Shown here: piece by piece, positions 53,878 through 61,312 of the stretch
Numbering within the stretch: position 1 is the first letter of the stretch
Layout of the letters: the number at the start of each line of letters is the position of its first letter
From: Pseudomonas sp. PB101
GTDB taxonomy: Bacteria > Pseudomonadota > Gammaproteobacteria > Pseudomonadales > Pseudomonadaceae
Assembly: GCF_009764265.1 (NCBI RefSeq)
Contig: NZ_RWIR01000004.1
Location: 83,593 to 147,592, forward strand
Length of the DNA: 64,000 bases
Direction: 5' to 3'
Position numbers and translations under genes: made by a program
Notes under the pieces: model-generated
What the model was told of the DNA's origin: nothing
Databases searched by the model: none
What the model saw: the letters and a program-made list of their open reading frames with translations, nothing else

Positions 53878-53901
53878 ATCAATGACAGGCATGTCGACTA
53901 T
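53878..53901 (+). promoter_or_regulatory. MexT-box-like site upstream of mexS
   Basis: The sequence reads ATCA-N5-AGGCAT-N4-ACTAT. The first and last blocks of the consensus ATCA-N5-GTCGAT-N4-ACYAT match completely and the middle block matches in two of six bases, with exact spacing. It lies 78-101 bp before the mexS start, similar to the mexE site. Confidence 0.65.
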
Positions 53902-53978
53902 TAATAGCCACAGATAGTGTTGGGTTGAAAGCCCAGCTAGAGTTCAAGGCATTAGAGGTTCATTTGGCGAGGTTTGCG

Positions 53979-55001
53979 ATGTCCCGCACGATCCGTTTTC
54001 ACAAGTTTGGTCCAGCCGAGGTGCTCAAATGCGAAGAGCATGCGACGGCTCAGCCTGCACCGGGCGAAGTGCAGGTGCGCGTCGAAGCGATCGGCATCAG
54101 TTGGTATGACACTCTCTGGCGTCAGAACCTGGCCCCGTCCCATGCCCGCCTGCCTTCAGGCCTGGGGCAGGAGATGGCTGGTATCGTCACCGCCGTCGGT
54201 GAGGGTGTCGACGACCTGGAGGTCGGTGACAAGGTCGCCAGCTTCCCGGCCCAAAGCCCGAACGACTATCCGGTCTACGGTGAGTTGATCGTTCTGCCAC
54301 GCTCGGCAGTCACCCGTTATCCGGATGTGCTCAGCCCGATTGAAGCCAGCGTGCACTACACGCCGTTGTTGATCGCCTATTTCGCTTATGCGGATCTGGC
54401 ACGGGTCAAGCCAGGGCAATTCGCCCTGGTGACTGACGCGAGTCATTGCGCCGGACCTTCGTTCGTTCAACTGGGCAAGGCCTTGGGTGTTCGAGTGATC
54501 GCCGCGACCAAGACCGAAGAGGAACGTGAATACCTGCTGTCACTGGGTGCCGAGAAAGTCATCGTCACCGAGGAAGAAGATCTGCTGATGCGGATCAACA
54601 AGATCACCGACAACCGTGGCGTGGACGTGGTCTTCGATGGTTTGGGCGGTCCGCAGATGTCGTTGCTGGGCGATGTCCTGGCGCCTCGCGGCAGCCTGGT
54701 GCTGTACGGCCTGCAAGGTGGCAACCAGACGCCGTTCCCGGCCTGCGCAGCGTTCCAGAAGAACATTCAGTTCTTCGTGCACTGCATCGGCAACTTCACG
54801 GGCAAGCCGGAACTGGGCATCACCCAGGACCAGGCCGCACTGCAACGTGCCTTGCGCGACATCAACCAGCTGACCGCCGATCGCGTTCTGCTGCCGCTCA
54901 AGACTCGGGTGTTCCCGTTTGCCGAGTTTGTCGAGGCACACCGCTACATGGACGAATGCCCGTGTCGCGAAAGGGTCGCGCTGCAGGTCGAGCCGGCGTA
55001 A
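53979..55001 (+). CDS. mexS: MexS-like zinc-type alcohol dehydrogenase/quinone oxidoreductase
   Basis: 340 residues of the medium-chain dehydrogenase superfamily. It starts MSRTIRFHKFGPAEVLKCEE, has GLGQEMAGIVTAVGEGVDDLEVGDKV in the catalytic domain, and an NADP-type Rossmann region GKALGVRVIAATKTEEEREYLLSLGAEKVIV. Zinc-binding cysteines of true alcohol dehydrogenases are absent, as in quinone oxidoreductases. The divergent mexT gene and a MexT box identify it as the MexS counterpart, which in P. aeruginosa detoxifies a signal that keeps MexT off. GAGG stands 6 nt before the ATG. Confidence 0.88.
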   Translation: MSRTIRFHKFGPAEVLKCEEHATAQPAPGEVQVRVEAIGISWYDTLWRQNLAPSHARLPSGLGQEMAGIVTAVGEGVDDLEVGDKVASFPAQSPNDYPVYGELIVLPRSAVTRYPDVLSPIEASVHYTPLLIAYFAYADLARVKPGQFALVTDASHCAGPSFVQLGKALGVRVIAATKTEEEREYLLSLGAEKVIVTEEEDLLMRINKITDNRGVDVVFDGLGGPQMSLLGDVLAPRGSLVLYGLQGGNQTPFPACAAFQKNIQFFVHCIGNFTGKPELGITQDQAALQRALRDINQLTADRVLLPLKTRVFPFAEFVEAHRYMDECPCRERVALQVEPA

Positions 55002-55025
55002 CCACCGCTGCAAATGCCCACCCCC

Positions 55026-55052
55026 AAGAGTCCGTGCCTGCACGGACTCTTT
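55026..55052 (+). terminator. intrinsic terminator of mexS
   Basis: AAGAGTCCGTGC (55026-55037) pairs perfectly with GCACGGACTCTT (55040-55051) around a 2-nt loop and is followed by a short T-rich stretch. It lies 25 nt after the mexS stop. Confidence 0.88.
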
Positions 55053-55197
55053 CGTTTGTGCCCCCCTCCGCAAAAAGAAGCCGTCGATCCGCAGGCCGGT
55101 CCAGCAACTGAACTGGTTTTTGCCCGTAATCTGTAGCTTCTAATCAGCCACTAAGCACTGATAATTGAATGATTACTTTCATCTCAAGGAATGAGTC

Positions 55198-55446
55198 ATG
55201 GCTGTCTGTCAGGCTATAACTTTTAAAAGTGCACCATCGGTGCAAACCTCCACATTATTTAGTTGTCCTGTAGTTGCCAAAAAGACAGCGACTACTTTCT
55301 TCTTTATTTCTTGTGTTAAGTGTCTGTGGGACTTTGTCGGACGTTTCCTAGGATCTTCCCTAAAACCCAACAAACCCTTGCCAGCCGGGCACTACAGCCT
55401 CGTCTTTGGCGATCGAAAGAAGCGCTGTTGCGATCGTTTCAAATAA
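55198..55446 (+). CDS. doubtful 82-aa cysteine-containing ORF
   Basis: An AAGGA ribosome-binding site lies 8 nt before the ATG. The product (82 residues, six cysteines, one hydrophobic segment around residues 33-52) matches no family I know. Codon use is unlike its neighbours: the stretch is AT-rich, with rare codons for Pseudomonas. It may be a small protein of foreign origin, an RNA or chance. It occupies part of the 565-bp gap 55002-55566. Confidence 0.25.
   Translation: MAVCQAITFKSAPSVQTSTLFSCPVVAKKTATTFFFISCVKCLWDFVGRFLGSSLKPNKPLPAGHYSLVFGDRKKRCCDRFK
55230..55244. repeat. TGCACC-ATC-GGTGCA inverted repeat
   Basis: Two 6-bp arms around 3 bp, preceded by a T/A-rich tract. It resembles an NtrC site (TGCACC-N5-GGTGCA) but the spacer is 2 bp short. 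Its role is unknown. Confidence 0.35.
55337..55362. promoter_or_regulatory. two tandem 14-bp boxes of FixJ/LuxR-regulator type
   Basis: TCGGACGTTTCCTA (55337-55350) and TAGGATCTTCCCTA (55349-55362) share the TA and follow a TnGGA-N3/4-TCCnTA pattern, like sites of NarL/FixJ-type response regulators (compare the RcsB box). They lie about 205-230 bp before the unrecognised 480-residue protein. Confidence 0.4.
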
Positions 55447-55566
55447 TTTCCAGAAAATTCAAGTGCTAGCATTTGGCAATAAAGTCCATGACTCCATTCG
55501 TGCAGACAGTCCCGCGCCATTTGCTGTCCGCACGATATTGAACTTACGCGTACCAGGTAAATAAAG

Positions 55567-57009
55567 ATGACCAGCATCCATGACCAAGCGATGAACTATG
55601 TCTATCAACAAGTGCTGCAGCGATTGCTGGGTTTTTTCTCGCGTGCCGAACGCACCGCATTGCAATTGTTGATTCAACGCCTGGCGTTCGCGGCGGGGGG
55701 CATGGAGCAGATTGGCGACTACAAGGTGTTGGCGGTCCAGACCGGGGCCCGTGACAACTGCTACGCCTTGGCCCTGTTGCGTGCCGCGCAATTGACGATC
55801 GCCACGCGTTCGCCGACGACTTTCCAGCTGCGCATCGCCTCGTTGCGCCTGAACGGCGCAAGCGGTATGGCCATGGAAAACATGCACAGGACCAACAGCG
55901 CCTTGTTTGTCTATGACGACCCCCGGGTCGAGGTGTTGATGGTCGATGACCGGGAAATCCTGCCGTTTGATCACCTGGCACCGATGTCCGATGCCGCTCG
56001 CGAGGCGAGTCGCCTGAACCTGTTGATGATTGGCCATCGCCGGCAGTGGCGTGGCGGGTTGGACCTGTGGGATGACGGTTATCTGGCCACGGCAGAGTTC
56101 TACGGGCAAATCGCTCGCTGGGACGGTGGTGTCGACGCCTTGCTCATCAGTGACACGCCACGTCAGCAACAGCAGTTCATGGACGGTTTGCGGCGTGCCG
56201 CCACCAAGGCAGGGCTCGAGCCTTTGCCAGTGGGCGAAGCCGGTTCTGCGGAGTTGTTTGCACTGCTCGATGAACTGGGCAGCGACTGTTATCAGGCGTT
56301 GTATGCCGGTCATGGTCAGGCTCGATGGCGTCCGCAGGAGCGCTTCGAGACTTGTCGTCGTGCGGCCTGCATCGACATTCACGACCTGCTGGTCAGTAGC
56401 CTGGAAGAGCGCTGGCCAATACTCACTGAATTTCTCGGATTCCGGCCTGGCGAATTGTCCGGGCAGGTCAGCGACAACGAATTCGTCAGTCCGTTGATCT
56501 CGGCGCACGTGCGCGGGTTGCAAGCGTGCTTCGTGCAGGGTCGCGATTACGCCGGCGGCATTGCGCAATACCTGCAGCGCGCCTTGGTGATGATGCGTCG
56601 CAAGGAGCTGCCCGAGCGTTTGTGCGAGCAGGCCATCGAGGTATTCGGCAACCCGGCGACACTGAGCGAGCTGCGCGCACGGGCAACGGCTGAGGCGCAG
56701 AAGATCCTGGGCCTGAGCGAAGCACAACTGGTGTGCCTGCTCTTTTCCCCCTTTGTTGAGCAAGGTGCGGGACTTGAGCGCTTTTTGCGAGAGTGCCACC
56801 CGGGCATGTTGGTGGCCTTGCCGGAGTTGCACCGGGCCATGCAGGGGCATTCGGTCGCCGAACAGATCATGCACTGGATGATGGACGTCAGCGGCTTGCC
56901 CGTCAGCCTGATTGGCCAGCTCTATCGCCTGCAATGGGCGTCGCAAGGCAATAGCGGGGCGCCTGACGTCAGCCTCACGCTGGAGGAAGAATGGTCGGCG
57001 GATCACTGA
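55567..57009 (+). CDS. unrecognised 480-aa protein encoded next to a MocR-like regulator
   Basis: I do not recognise this protein. It has no signal peptide or membrane helix. Residues 1-120 contain Ala/Leu/Gln-rich helices and a beta-like stretch around FQLRIASLRLNG. The middle (about 120-260) alternates strands and helices: VEVLMVDDREILPFDHL, LNLLMIGHRR, VDALLISDTPRQQQQFMDGL, CYQALYAGHGQARW. This resembles a Rossmann- or receiver-like alpha/beta domain. The C-terminal half is mostly helical with a PLI-AHVRGL segment near residue 316. Base use matches the genome, unlike the AT-rich gap before it. The MocR-like gene starts 40 nt after its stop, so the two are probably cotranscribed. Confidence 0.7.
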   Translation: MTSIHDQAMNYVYQQVLQRLLGFFSRAERTALQLLIQRLAFAAGGMEQIGDYKVLAVQTGARDNCYALALLRAAQLTIATRSPTTFQLRIASLRLNGASGMAMENMHRTNSALFVYDDPRVEVLMVDDREILPFDHLAPMSDAAREASRLNLLMIGHRRQWRGGLDLWDDGYLATAEFYGQIARWDGGVDALLISDTPRQQQQFMDGLRRAATKAGLEPLPVGEAGSAELFALLDELGSDCYQALYAGHGQARWRPQERFETCRRAACIDIHDLLVSSLEERWPILTEFLGFRPGELSGQVSDNEFVSPLISAHVRGLQACFVQGRDYAGGIAQYLQRALVMMRRKELPERLCEQAIEVFGNPATLSELRARATAEAQKILGLSEAQLVCLLFSPFVEQGAGLERFLRECHPGMLVALPELHRAMQGHSVAEQIMHWMMDVSGLPVSLIGQLYRLQWASQGNSGAPDVSLTLEEEWSADH

Positions 57010-57049
57010 ACGTGGACGGATTTCCAGCCAGTGTTGTCGGCCTGCTGCC

Positions 57050-58450
57050 ATGAAAGGACCACGAGAAACGGATTTCGCCTATCAGGCGGTCTATCGATAC
57101 CTGGCCTGCCTGATCAACGAATCGGAAGGGGATTCGCGCATTCGCCTGCCGTCGCTGCGGCAACTGGCAGAGCGCCTCAATGTGTCGATCTCGACCATTC
57201 AATACGCCTATTCGCTGCTGGAGAAGGAAGGGCGCGTCTATTCAGTGGCCAAGTCCGGTTACTACGCGTTGCCGGTGTCCTCGATCAACCCGCAGGACAG
57301 CGCCAGCGATCTGCTGGAAGCGGTGTACGTCAATGCCCGGCGTCCGGGGATGCTGGTCCTGAGCGCCGATGAGCCGGCCCTGCTGCAGCCGCTGGACAGC
57401 CCGTTGCTGCTGCTGGAGCGCGAGTTGCTGCGCCAGTACCCGCGCCAGCCGCAGTCGCCTTCGCAGCCCTGCGGCGAGCTGGAATTGCGCACCGCCCTGG
57501 CAGCGCGCTACACCACGTCACCCATGCGCTACTGGCACGCCGATGATGTCTATATCGGCGCCGATCTTCGGGGCGTACTGGAAATCCTCATCGCCGTGCT
57601 GGCGTTGAAAGACGCCACGGTAGTGGTGGAGTCACCGTGCGACTGGACGTTCCTGCGGTTGTTCCAGGCCGCCTGCGTGCACGTGATCGAGTTGCCCGTG
57701 CAAGCCGATGGCTGCCTGGATCCGCAGCGCCTGAAAACGCTGCTGGAAACCGAACCGGTGCAATTGGTGATGCTGTCATCGGCCCTGAACATGCCGCGCG
57801 GCAGCCAGGCGCCTGACGAAAACCGCCAGGCCATCGCCCGGCTGTTGGCTGTGCATGACAGCTGGGTGCTGGAAAACGACTGTTATGGCGAACTCGGATT
57901 CGAACCCGATGGCGTACGCTTTCGCGACTTGCTGGACCCTGAACGGCTGATGGTGTTTTCCACCTTCGAAAAAACCATTGGTGCGGAAGCGCCCTATGGC
58001 TACCTGCTTTCAAGGCATTTGAGCGCCGAGCTGCAACGGCACTTTCTGCTGCGCTCCTTCCGTCTGTCGCCGATACGCCAGAAAGCCATCGCCCGTTTAT
58101 ATAGCAGCGGCCGCATCGATCAACACCTGCTGGTGCTGCGACGGCTGCTCAAGGAGCGTAAAAGTCAGATGACCCAGCTGTTGCAGGAGCGGCTGGGCGA
58201 TGCCTTGCATTTCGTCGAGCCAGAAGGCGGGGCAACGATCTGGGTGCGCTCGCTGCGTCAGGTCAATGTCCGCCGGGTGTTCCAGCGCCTGTTGGCGCAT
58301 CAGGTGGTTGTCGCGCCGGGCGAACTGTTCAGCCTGCATGGCCTGCACGGGCAACATTTGCGCCTGAGCCATACCTTCGGCGGTGATCACAATCTGGCCG
58401 CCGCGCTGGGTTTGTTGGGCGATGCGCTGCGTCTGGAATCGATCGACTGA
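57050..58450 (+). CDS. MocR/PdxR-like regulator (GntR HTH fused to aminotransferase-like domain)
   Basis: 466 residues from ATG 57050; the longer reading runs into the previous gene. The N-terminal winged helix reads YLACLINESEGDSRIRLPSLRQLAERLNVSISTIQYAYSLLEKEGRVYSVAKSGYYAL. From about residue 105 an aminotransferase fold follows. The expected PLP lysine region reads VFSTFEKTIGAEAPYGYLL: the lysine is present, but the usual LRLGY arginine motif after it is replaced by APYGY. The DNDY-type segment is WVLENDCYGEL. MocR proteins sense PLP or amino-acid adducts. The likely target is its own transcript with the unknown upstream gene. Confidence 0.85.
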   Translation: MKGPRETDFAYQAVYRYLACLINESEGDSRIRLPSLRQLAERLNVSISTIQYAYSLLEKEGRVYSVAKSGYYALPVSSINPQDSASDLLEAVYVNARRPGMLVLSADEPALLQPLDSPLLLLERELLRQYPRQPQSPSQPCGELELRTALAARYTTSPMRYWHADDVYIGADLRGVLEILIAVLALKDATVVVESPCDWTFLRLFQAACVHVIELPVQADGCLDPQRLKTLLETEPVQLVMLSSALNMPRGSQAPDENRQAIARLLAVHDSWVLENDCYGELGFEPDGVRFRDLLDPERLMVFSTFEKTIGAEAPYGYLLSRHLSAELQRHFLLRSFRLSPIRQKAIARLYSSGRIDQHLLVLRRLLKERKSQMTQLLQERLGDALHFVEPEGGATIWVRSLRQVNVRRVFQRLLAHQVVVAPGELFSLHGLHGQHLRLSHTFGGDHNLAAALGLLGDALRLESID

Positions 58451-58561
58451 GCGGGGCGACAAACAAGCTTCACTCCCCGTGGATCGATCCCATCGCGTTG
58501 CGGTCAAACTGCCAGTAAACTGCGACCCAACTCCTTAACCACTCTATTCCAGAGGTTTTGC

Positions 58562-60205
58562 ATGACACTCAGTCCTTTTGCGGGTAAACCGGCACCGGCA
58601 CAATTGTTGGTCGACATCCCGCGACTGGTAACGGCCTATTACACCGGCCAGCCTGATGCCGCGATTTCGACCCAGCGCGTTGCCTTCGGCACGTCCGGGC
58701 ACCGTGGCAGCTCGTTCGACTTGAGTTTCAACGAATGGCACGTGCTGGCGATCAGCCAGGCGATCTGCCTGTATCGCCAAGCTCAAGGCATCGACGGCCC
58801 GCTGTTCGTCGGCATCGACACCCACGCGCTGTCCACGCCGGCCGGCGCCAGCGCCCTCGAAGTGCTGGCGGCCAACGGCGTGACGGTGATGATCGCCGCG
58901 GGCGACGAGTACACGCCGACGCCAGCCATTTCCCATGCGATTCTCTGCTACAACCGTGGTCGCACCAGCGGCCTGGCGGACGGCATCGTCATCACGCCGT
59001 CGCACAATCCGCCGCAGAGCGGTGGCTACAAGTACAACCCAACCAACGGTGGTCCGGCCGATACCCACATCACCAAGTGGATCGAAGCCAAGGCCAACGA
59101 ATTGCTGGCCAACAAGCTCGCGGGCGTCAAGCGCATCGGCTACGAGCAGGCACTGAAGGCCAGCACCACCCATCGTCACGACTATCTCAACACCTATGTC
59201 GCCGACCTGATCAACGTGATCGACTTCGACGCCATCCGCGACGCCAAGCTGCGCCTGGGTGTCGATCCGCTGGGTGGAGCAGGGGTGCGCTACTGGTCGG
59301 CAATTGCCGAGCATTACCGCCTGGACCTGGAGGTGGTGAACAAAGAGGTCGACTCGACTTTCCGCTTCATGACCGTCGACTGGGACGGCCAGATCCGCAT
59401 GGACCCATCGTCCAGCCACGCCATGCAAGGCCTGATCGGCCTCAAGGAACGCTTCGACGTGGCGTTTGCCTGCGATCCGGACCACGACCGCCATGGCATC
59501 GTCACGCCGTCCGGTGGTTTGCTGGCGCCGAACAACTACCTCGCGGTGTCCATCGACTACCTGTTCCAGAACCGTGCGCAATGGCGCGCTGATGCCGCCG
59601 TGGGTAAAACCGTGGTCAGCAGCGGCCTGATCGATCGCGTGGCCAAGCGCCTGGGTCGTCGCCTGTACGAAGTGCCGGTCGGCTTCAAATGGTTTGCCGA
59701 TGGCCTGTTCGATGGCTCCCTGGGTTTTGGTGGCGAAGAAAGCGCCGGCGCCTCGTTCCTGCGCAAGGACGGCAGCGTCTGGAGCACCGACAAGGACGGT
59801 TTGATCCCGGCCCTGCTGGCCGCCGAGATGACCGCCCGCACCGGTCGCGACCCGAGCCAGGCCTATCGCGCCTTGACCGATGAACTGGGTGAACCGTTCT
59901 CGGTGCGGGTCGACGCCAAGGCCAATCCGCAGCAGAAAGCGCTGCTGAGCAAGCTGTCGCCGCAACAGGTCACCTCGACCGAACTGGCGGGCGAGCCGAT
60001 CCAGAGCATCCTCAGCCACGCACCGGGCAATGACCAGGCCATTGGCGGCCTCAAGGTCATGACCGAAAACGGCTGGTTCGCGGCGCGCCCGTCGGGCACG
60101 GAAGACATCTACAAGATCTACGCCGAAAGCTTTGTCAGCGACGACCACCTCAAGCAACTGGTGGCCGAGGCGCAAGCGCTGGTGGATGGGGCGATTTCCT
60201 TGTAA
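58562..60205 (+). CDS. pgm: phosphoglucomutase (alpha-D-glucose phosphate-specific)
   Basis: 547 residues of the alpha-D-phosphohexomutase superfamily. The phosphoserine loop is [15 protein letters not shown] with S147, the metal-binding loop is DPDHDRHG near residue 305, the sugar-binding loop is GGEESAGAS near 390, and the phosphate-binding ARPSGTED lies near 505. It interconverts glucose 1-phosphate and glucose 6-phosphate for glycogen, trehalose and envelope sugars. AGAGG precedes the ATG. The TAA stop lies inside the first REP copy of the downstream cluster. Confidence 0.95.
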   Translation: MTLSPFAGKPAPAQLLVDIPRLVTAYYTGQPDAAISTQRVAFGTSGHRGSSFDLSFNEWHVLAISQAICLYRQAQGIDGPLFVGIDTHALSTPAGASALEVLAANGVTVMIAAGDEYTPTPAISHAILCYNRGRTSGLADGIVITPSHNPPQSGGYKYNPTNGGPADTHITKWIEAKANELLANKLAGVKRIGYEQALKASTTHRHDYLNTYVADLINVIDFDAIRDAKLRLGVDPLGGAGVRYWSAIAEHYRLDLEVVNKEVDSTFRFMTVDWDGQIRMDPSSSHAMQGLIGLKERFDVAFACDPDHDRHGIVTPSGGLLAPNNYLAVSIDYLFQNRAQWRADAAVGKTVVSSGLIDRVAKRLGRRLYEVPVGFKWFADGLFDGSLGFGGEESAGASFLRKDGSVWSTDKDGLIPALLAAEMTARTGRDPSQAYRALTDELGEPFSVRVDAKANPQQKALLSKLSPQQVTSTELAGEPIQSILSHAPGNDQAIGGLKVMTENGWFAARPSGTEDIYKIYAESFVSDDHLKQLVAEAQALVDGAISL

Positions 60206-60344
60206 GAGCGAGCCTGCTCGCGATGGTCGTCAACGATAACGCTGGCAGCCTGACACCCCGCGTATTCTCGGGTTTTTCGCGAGCAGGCTCGCTCCTACAT
60301 TGGAATGCATTCGCCTTTGTAGGAGCTGGCTTGCCAGCGATGAC
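60202..60344. repeat. cluster of three REP elements after pgm
   Basis: Copies at 60202-60226, 60277-60300 (inverted) and 60318-60344. The first carries TGTAAGAGC instead of the usual TGTAGGAGC, and this change supplies the pgm stop codon. The inner words CGTCAACGATAACG match other REPINs in the window. Confidence 0.88.
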
Positions 60345-60371
60345 TTCAGCAAGAACGCCGCAAATTTCGGA

Positions 60372-61067
60372 TCAGGCCAAGTCCACCAGAACAATCTCAC
60401 TGTCCTCAATGGCCGTCACCCGCAACACGGCCTCATCGGCCACCGCGACTCCGTCTCGAGCTTGTGCGCGCAAGCCATTGACTTCAATGACCCCGGTGGC
60501 CGGTACCAGGTACGCACGACGACCATTGTCCAGGTGGTACTCGGCAGTCTCGCCAGCCTTCAGATTGGCCGCCACCAGCCGGGCATCGGCGCGGATGCGC
60601 AGGCTCTGTTCGTCGCCTTCCTTGCCGCTGGCCAGCGTGACAAAACCTTCGCGGTCGCCTTTCGGGAACGGCTTGGCGCCCCAGGAAGGGGCCAGGCCGG
60701 TCTCGTTGGGGATGATCCAGATCTGGAAAATCCTCGTCGGTGTAGCTTCCAGGTTGTACTCGCTGTGGGCGATCCCGGTGCCGGCGCTCATGACCTGGAC
60801 GTCACCGGCTTCGGTGCGGCCCTTGTTGCCAAGGTTGTCCTGGTGGGTAATGGCGCCTTCGCGGACATAGGTGATGATCTCCATGTCGCGGTGCGGATGT
60901 TGCGGGAAACCGGTGCCAGGAGCGATCACGTCGTCATTCCAGACCCGCAGGTTGCCCCAGTTCATACGTTTGGGGTCGTAGTACTCGGCGAACGAAAAAT
61001 GGTGGTGAGCATCCAACCAGCCGTGGTTAGCACCGCCGAGCGAGTTGAAAGGCCTGAGTTCGAGCAT
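60372..61067 (-). CDS. pirin family protein (YhhW-like)
   Basis: 231 residues of bicupin. The metal ligands of pirin are visible in FPQHPHRDMEIITYV (two His) and GTGIAHSEYN (His and Glu), with LRVWNDDVIAPGTGF before them. Bacterial pirins of this type have quercetin 2,3-dioxygenase activity in E. coli YhhW; the physiological role is unclear. It is divergent from the helicase gene with 245 bp between, which is AT-rich and has no clear promoter I could call. Confidence 0.9.
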   Translation of the reverse strand: MLELRPFNSLGGANHGWLDAHHHFSFAEYYDPKRMNWGNLRVWNDDVIAPGTGFPQHPHRDMEIITYVREGAITHQDNLGNKGRTEAGDVQVMSAGTGIAHSEYNLEATPTRIFQIWIIPNETGLAPSWGAKPFPKGDREGFVTLASGKEGDEQSLRIRADARLVAANLKAGETAEYHLDNGRRAYLVPATGVIEVNGLRAQARDGVAVADEAVLRVTAIEDSEIVLVDLA

Positions 61068-61312
61068 GATCGTCTCCTGAAAAGGTTCGTCGGTGGGTAA
61101 TGACGGCCATCATCCAACAGGCAACAATCGATAAAAAGCGTAAAAAATGCAGCATTCCCATCGAATCGATAGATATGAAGTTATCTCGAAATTTTCTCAT
61201 CCAACCTTCAATTCATCGCATAAGCCAATGAGTCATAAGCAATTGACTAGAACTCAAGGGCAAATGCAGACACCATAGCGCCCAACAGCCTCACACCCTG
61301 GAGTCAGTCCGC

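Noticed and set aside
55230..55244. NtrC-like binding site
   Set aside because: The arms match TGCACC/GGTGCA but the spacer is 3 bp instead of 5, there is one site only, and no sigma54 -24/-12 element is visible nearby. Kept only as an inverted repeat.
55198..55446. Confident small-protein call for the 82-aa ORF
   Set aside because: Despite a good ribosome-binding site, codon use is atypical and no family is recognisable, so it is listed only with low confidence.
61068..61312. Promoter of the helicase gene (TTGACT near 61245)
   Set aside because: No acceptable -10 at 16-18 bp; the AT-rich gap offers several equally poor choices.
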